NCBI GenBank assembly: GCA_026461395.1
Contig: JAPJNA010000077.1
Coordinates: 1 to 34,461 of the forward strand
From: Chthoniobacterales bacterium
GTDB lineage: Bacteria > Verrucomicrobiota > Verrucomicrobiia > Chthoniobacterales > UBA6821
Length of the DNA stretch: 34,461 bases
Reading direction: 5' to 3'
Shown: positions 31,495 to 34,461 of the stretch, piece by piece
How the letters are laid out: every line of letters begins with the position of its first letter
Numbering within the stretch: the stretch's first letter is position 1
Translations under genes and position numbers: made by a program
Notes under the pieces: model-generated
What the model saw: the letters and a program-made list of their open reading frames with translations, nothing else
Told to the model about the DNA's origin: nothing
Databases searched by the model: none

Positions 31495-34110
31495 TTGGAG
31501 AACTCCCTCAATAAACATCTCGCAGTGACTGAGCGTGTAATTGTCCGATCAAAGTTCTTCTTCGAGGGGGAGAAGAAATTCTTTGTTAAAGGAGTCACCT
31601 ATGCACCATTCGCCCCTGATTCGGAAGGATTCCAGTTTGGACCCAATGAGCAGGTTGCCCGTGATCTGGCCGTCATTCGAGAAACAGGTGCCAACCTGAT
31701 CCGTATCTACACGACTCCGCCGCGTTGGTTCCTAGATCTCTGCCTAGAGAATGGCCTGCGAGTTCTCTTCAGCATTGCGTGGATGGAGCATGTCGAGTTT
31801 CTGAATGATGCGAAGGTAAGAGCCTCCGTGGAGAAAGCCGTTCTCGATGCCGTGAGGGAGCACAAAGGCCATCATGCGATCTTCGGTTACCTGCTGGGAA
31901 ACGAGATCCCCTCCTCCATGGTGCGCTGGCTGGGAGCAAAGAGGGTAACCGAATTCCTGGAGCATCTGGTCAACATCGCCCGTCACGAGGATCCGCGGGC
32001 ACTCTACTCCTATGCAAGCTATCCTCCCACAGAGTACCTGCTTCCGCAAAACGTCGACTTCCTGACATTCAATGTCTACCTGCACCGCAGAGAAGATTTT
32101 GAGCGCTATCTAGCCCGCCTTCAGAATCTGGCCGAGGACAAGCCCCTCATGATGGGTGAATTCGGGATGGATACGATCCGGCACACCGAAGAGGAACAGG
32201 CAGAGATGATCGGTTGGCATCTGGATGCTGTCGTGCGGGGAGGTCTTGCAGGAACCATTCTCTACGCCTGGACGGATGAGTGGCATCGCGGGGGCATGGA
32301 AATCCTAGACTGGGCCTTCGGTCTTGTGAAACGCGACCGCACACCCAAAAAGGCACTTTCGACGGTCAGGGAGTTTTTTGACAATAGCCAATCTATCACG
32401 CATCACGCGCCCCTACCCCGCGTTCCCAAGGTCTCGGTGATTGTCTGTAGCTACAATGGTGGCCAGACCTTGGAAGCATGTCTTCGCTCCCTCAAAAAAA
32501 TCGATTATCCCGATTACGAAGTTGTCGTTGTCGATGACGGTTCGACGGACCAGACAAAGGAGATTCTCTCTCATCACCCCTGGGTAAATGCCATTTACCA
32601 GACGAATCACGGCCTCAGTTATGCGAGGAATGTCGGCGCGGCGGCGGCCACTGGCGAGATTATTGCCTACACCGACAGCGACTGCATGGCAGATCCTGAC
32701 TGGCTCTACTATCTTGTAGGAACCCTCCTCTCGGGGAACTATGCCGGCGTCGGGGGACCGAATATCTCCCCTCCCGCTCAGAATTGGCATCAGGCATGCG
32801 TTGCCGCCGCACCGGGAGGCCCGAGTCACGTTCTTCTCACGGATGTCGTCGCGGAACATATCCCCGGGTGCAACATGGCCTTTTACCGCTGGGCCTTTGA
32901 AAAGATCGGAGGCTTCGATCCAGAATACCGAAAAGCTGGTGACGACGTGGACTTTTGCTGGCGCCTTCAACAGGAGGGCGAGGTGATTGCCTTCAGCCCT
33001 TCGGCCATCGTGTGGCACTATCGCCGCTTCACCCTGAAGGCTTTCCGTAAGCAGCAGGAAGGTTATGGAGAGGCCGAATCCCTCCTTCGCTTTAAGCACC
33101 TGGTTTTCTTTGGTCCGACCGGTACAGCCAAGTGGAAGGGGCAAGTCTATGGAGCACCGCGATTCACATGGCTGATCAACCAACCCGTGATTTATCATGG
33201 CGTCTTTGGTGAAGGGCTCTTCCAGTGCATCTACCCCACCCCGCAGTCGGAACTGGCCGCCTATCTGAGCAGCATCGAATGGGTCACCCTTACCGCCTTT
33301 CTCTTTCTCCTGGCCATTCCTTTCCCCGTCCTGCGGATCGTGGCCTATCTGATGTTCGGAGGCACCTTCCTCGTCGCTCTATCCTACATGATTCATGCCA
33401 AGCTGGAGCCACGTTTCGATACGATCAGGGCACGTCTGCTAGTGGCATTTCTCGCCCTTTCCCAGCCCTTGGTGAGAGGATGGGCCCGATACTTCACCTG
33501 GCTCAAGTTCAAGCGCACGCCGGAATCCGTCATCGCCGCCAAGGAAAAAGACTTCAAGCCCAGTAAGATCCGCGGGCTCTCGAAACTTGTTTTGTGGAAT
33601 GAGGAAGGAAAGGGGCGCGAACTTCTGATCACTTCGGTCATCGAGGCTTTGGAAAACGAAGGCTGGAGCTACTCCACCGACACGGGTTGGAAGGATTGGG
33701 ATGTCCAGATTTATGGAAGTTTCTGGTGGGGAGTCACCATGAGAAGCGTTACCGAATACCATGGCGGCCCTAAATGCCTGACTCGTGTAGGCCTCGCCTC
33801 CCGGATGGTGGCAACCACGTTTTTGGCAAATTTCCTTATGATCAGCCTACTGATCTATCTCGCGGCGTCAGGACATTCGATGCTTCTTCCCCTAGGCCTT
33901 TACGCGGCGGCCATGTTTGTCATCTGGACTCGAGGGTACCGTTTAAAGAAACGAGTTGTCGAACTGGTGGAGGCAAGCGGCCAGCGAATAGGACTCAGTA
34001 GGGTCGATCCGCGGAAAAGCAATGCATTCAGTGAAACGCGAAAGGATACAGGGGAAGCGTCTGAACCATCAGGCGAGAGCATCGAAACCCCGGTATCCCC
34101 TCAATCCTGA
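31495..34110 (+). CDS. Glycoside hydrolase (clan GH-A TIM barrel)-GT2 glycosyltransferase fusion, membrane protein
   Basis: An 871-residue two-enzyme protein. Residues about 15-300 form a clan GH-A-type TIM barrel (FVKGVTYAPFAP, ANLIRIYTTPP) with the acid/base pair GNEIP (Asn136, Glu137) and nucleophile candidate MMGEFGMD (Glu222). Residues about 310-570 are a GT2 domain: VSVIVCSYNGG, VVVDDGSTDQT (DDGS 347-350), the DSD metal motif in YTDSDCMADP (394-396), GFDPEY and AGDDVDFCWRL, then KQQEGYGEAE in the Q/RxxRW position. The end has hydrophobic helices (about 595-640 and 790-835). It probably makes or trims a polysaccharide at the inner membrane. The start is TTG 31495, with GTG 31525 the alternative; AGAGGAG is 20 bases before the TTG. 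The start is uncertain. Confidence 0.85.
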   Translation: MENSLNKHLAVTERVIVRSKFFFEGEKKFFVKGVTYAPFAPDSEGFQFGPNEQVARDLAVIRETGANLIRIYTTPPRWFLDLCLENGLRVLFSIAWMEHVEFLNDAKVRASVEKAVLDAVREHKGHHAIFGYLLGNEIPSSMVRWLGAKRVTEFLEHLVNIARHEDPRALYSYASYPPTEYLLPQNVDFLTFNVYLHRREDFERYLARLQNLAEDKPLMMGEFGMDTIRHTEEEQAEMIGWHLDAVVRGGLAGTILYAWTDEWHRGGMEILDWAFGLVKRDRTPKKALSTVREFFDNSQSITHHAPLPRVPKVSVIVCSYNGGQTLEACLRSLKKIDYPDYEVVVVDDGSTDQTKEILSHHPWVNAIYQTNHGLSYARNVGAAAATGEIIAYTDSDCMADPDWLYYLVGTLLSGNYAGVGGPNISPPAQNWHQACVAAAPGGPSHVLLTDVVAEHIPGCNMAFYRWAFEKIGGFDPEYRKAGDDVDFCWRLQQEGEVIAFSPSAIVWHYRRFTLKAFRKQQEGYGEAESLLRFKHLVFFGPTGTAKWKGQVYGAPRFTWLINQPVIYHGVFGEGLFQCIYPTPQSELAAYLSSIEWVTLTAFLFLLAIPFPVLRIVAYLMFGGTFLVALSYMIHAKLEPRFDTIRARLLVAFLALSQPLVRGWARYFTWLKFKRTPESVIAAKEKDFKPSKIRGLSKLVLWNEEGKGRELLITSVIEALENEGWSYSTDTGWKDWDVQIYGSFWWGVTMRSVTEYHGGPKCLTRVGLASRMVATTFLANFLMISLLIYLAASGHSMLLPLGLYAAAMFVIWTRGYRLKKRVVELVEASGQRIGLSRVDPRKSNAFSETRKDTGEASEPSGESIETPVSPQS

Positions 34111-34194
34111 TCGTTTCAAGGATAACCTGATCCTTCTTGGATCATGAGAGTCGTGCTGGAAAGCCGGGGATTCAGATTGTAGGATAATACCTCC

Positions 34195-34461
34195 ATGCCC
34201 AACGTCTTCATCAAGACCTACGGTTGCCAGATGAACGAACGCGACTCCGAGCAGGTGGCGCGTGACCTTCAGAATCGCGGCCACAAACTTGTCTCTCACG
34301 AGAGGGATGCCGACGTGATTCTGCTGAACACATGTAGTGTCCGAGAGATGGCAGAACAGAAAGCCATTGGCAAGATGGGCATGCTACGTAAGCTCCGCAG
34401 GGAAAAACCAAAACTCGTGTTGGGATACATGGGGTGTATGGCTCAAAGACTGGGTCAAGAC
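34195..34461 (+). CDS. miaB: tRNA-2-methylthio-N6-dimethylallyladenosine synthase MiaB, N-terminal fragment
   Basis: An ATG at 34195 opens a frame that runs to the window edge (89 codons). The product begins MPNVFIKTYGCQMNERDSEQ and contains the three iron-sulfur cysteines of the N-terminal UPF0004/MTTase domain: Cys11 in YGCQMN, Cys47 in LLNTCSVRE and Cys81 in GYMGCMAQR. The radical SAM and TRAM domains lie outside the window. YGCQMNxxDSE is the MiaB/MTTase signature; RimO and MtaB differ at QMN. MiaB adds a methylthio group to modified A37 of tRNAs reading UNN codons. It follows the GH-GT2 gene after 84 bases. 3'-truncated by the window, not broken. Confidence 0.93.
   Translation, partial: MPNVFIKTYGCQMNERDSEQVARDLQNRGHKLVSHERDADVILLNTCSVREMAEQKAIGKMGMLRKLRREKPKLVLGYMGCMAQRLGQD

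Overview
This 34.5 kb window looks like a chromosomal segment of a member of the Verrucomicrobiota, with roughly 55% GC judged by eye. The strongest taxonomic clue is a six-gene operon at 19.7-29.4 kb. Its order, sizes and visible domains match the Akkermansia muciniphila Amuc_1102-1101-1100-1099-1098 type IV pilus-like locus, which as far as I recall is characteristic of this phylum. Other clues are a eukaryotic/archaeal-type ProRS and a small AT-hook/winged-helix basic protein. No prophage, insertion sequence, integrase or CRISPR array is visible; most genes are housekeeping.

Layout. (1) 1-4.1 kb, minus strand: NAD-dependent sugar epimerase, M20 peptidase, proS and the N-terminus of a glycosyltransferase that runs off the left edge. 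(2) 4.4-8.3 kb, plus strand: alr, a 455-base gap that may hold a decayed oxidoreductase tail, trpS, an initiator tRNA-Met gene, an exbD-like gene and def. (3) 8.3-12 kb: a DEAD-box helicase and a phosphopantetheinyl transferase (minus), an AT-hook/winged-helix basic protein (plus) with a strong terminator, a HAD phosphatase (minus) and a short coiled-coil protein (plus). (4) 12-15.2 kb, minus: pilT overlapping by 4 bases an exported transglutaminase-like protein gene, with tRNA-Glu upstream. (5) 15.2-18.2 kb: glutaredoxin (plus), then aroD-eamA-trpD (minus). (6) 18.2-19.6 kb: a polyprenyl-phosphate sugar transferase (plus). (7) 19.7-29.4 kb: the pilus-like operon. (8) 29.5-34.5 kb, plus: coaE-rho (overlapping), a large glycoside hydrolase/GT2 fusion and the start of miaB.

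How the genes may work together. The operon parallels pilM-N-O-P-Q of classical type IV pili. It encodes a cytoplasmic actin-like PilM fused to a PilN-like membrane segment, two bitopic periplasmic proteins (Amuc_1100- and Amuc_1099-like), a small exported protein (Amuc_1102-like) and two tandem, diverged outer-membrane secretins. A PilT retraction-type ATPase lies 5 kb away, but no pilin, PilB or PilC is visible here. The sugar transferase, the epimerase, the partial glycosyltransferase and the GH-GT2 fusion point to cell-surface polysaccharide synthesis.

Most striking points: the PilM-PilN fusion with an internal INLLP motif, the tandem secretin paralogues, the GH-GT2 fusion, a Rho factor with a degraded RNP1 motif, and an initiator tRNA with an unusual 29-41 pair and a C1-C72 mismatch. 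All functional calls come from reading the sequence; no database search was possible.
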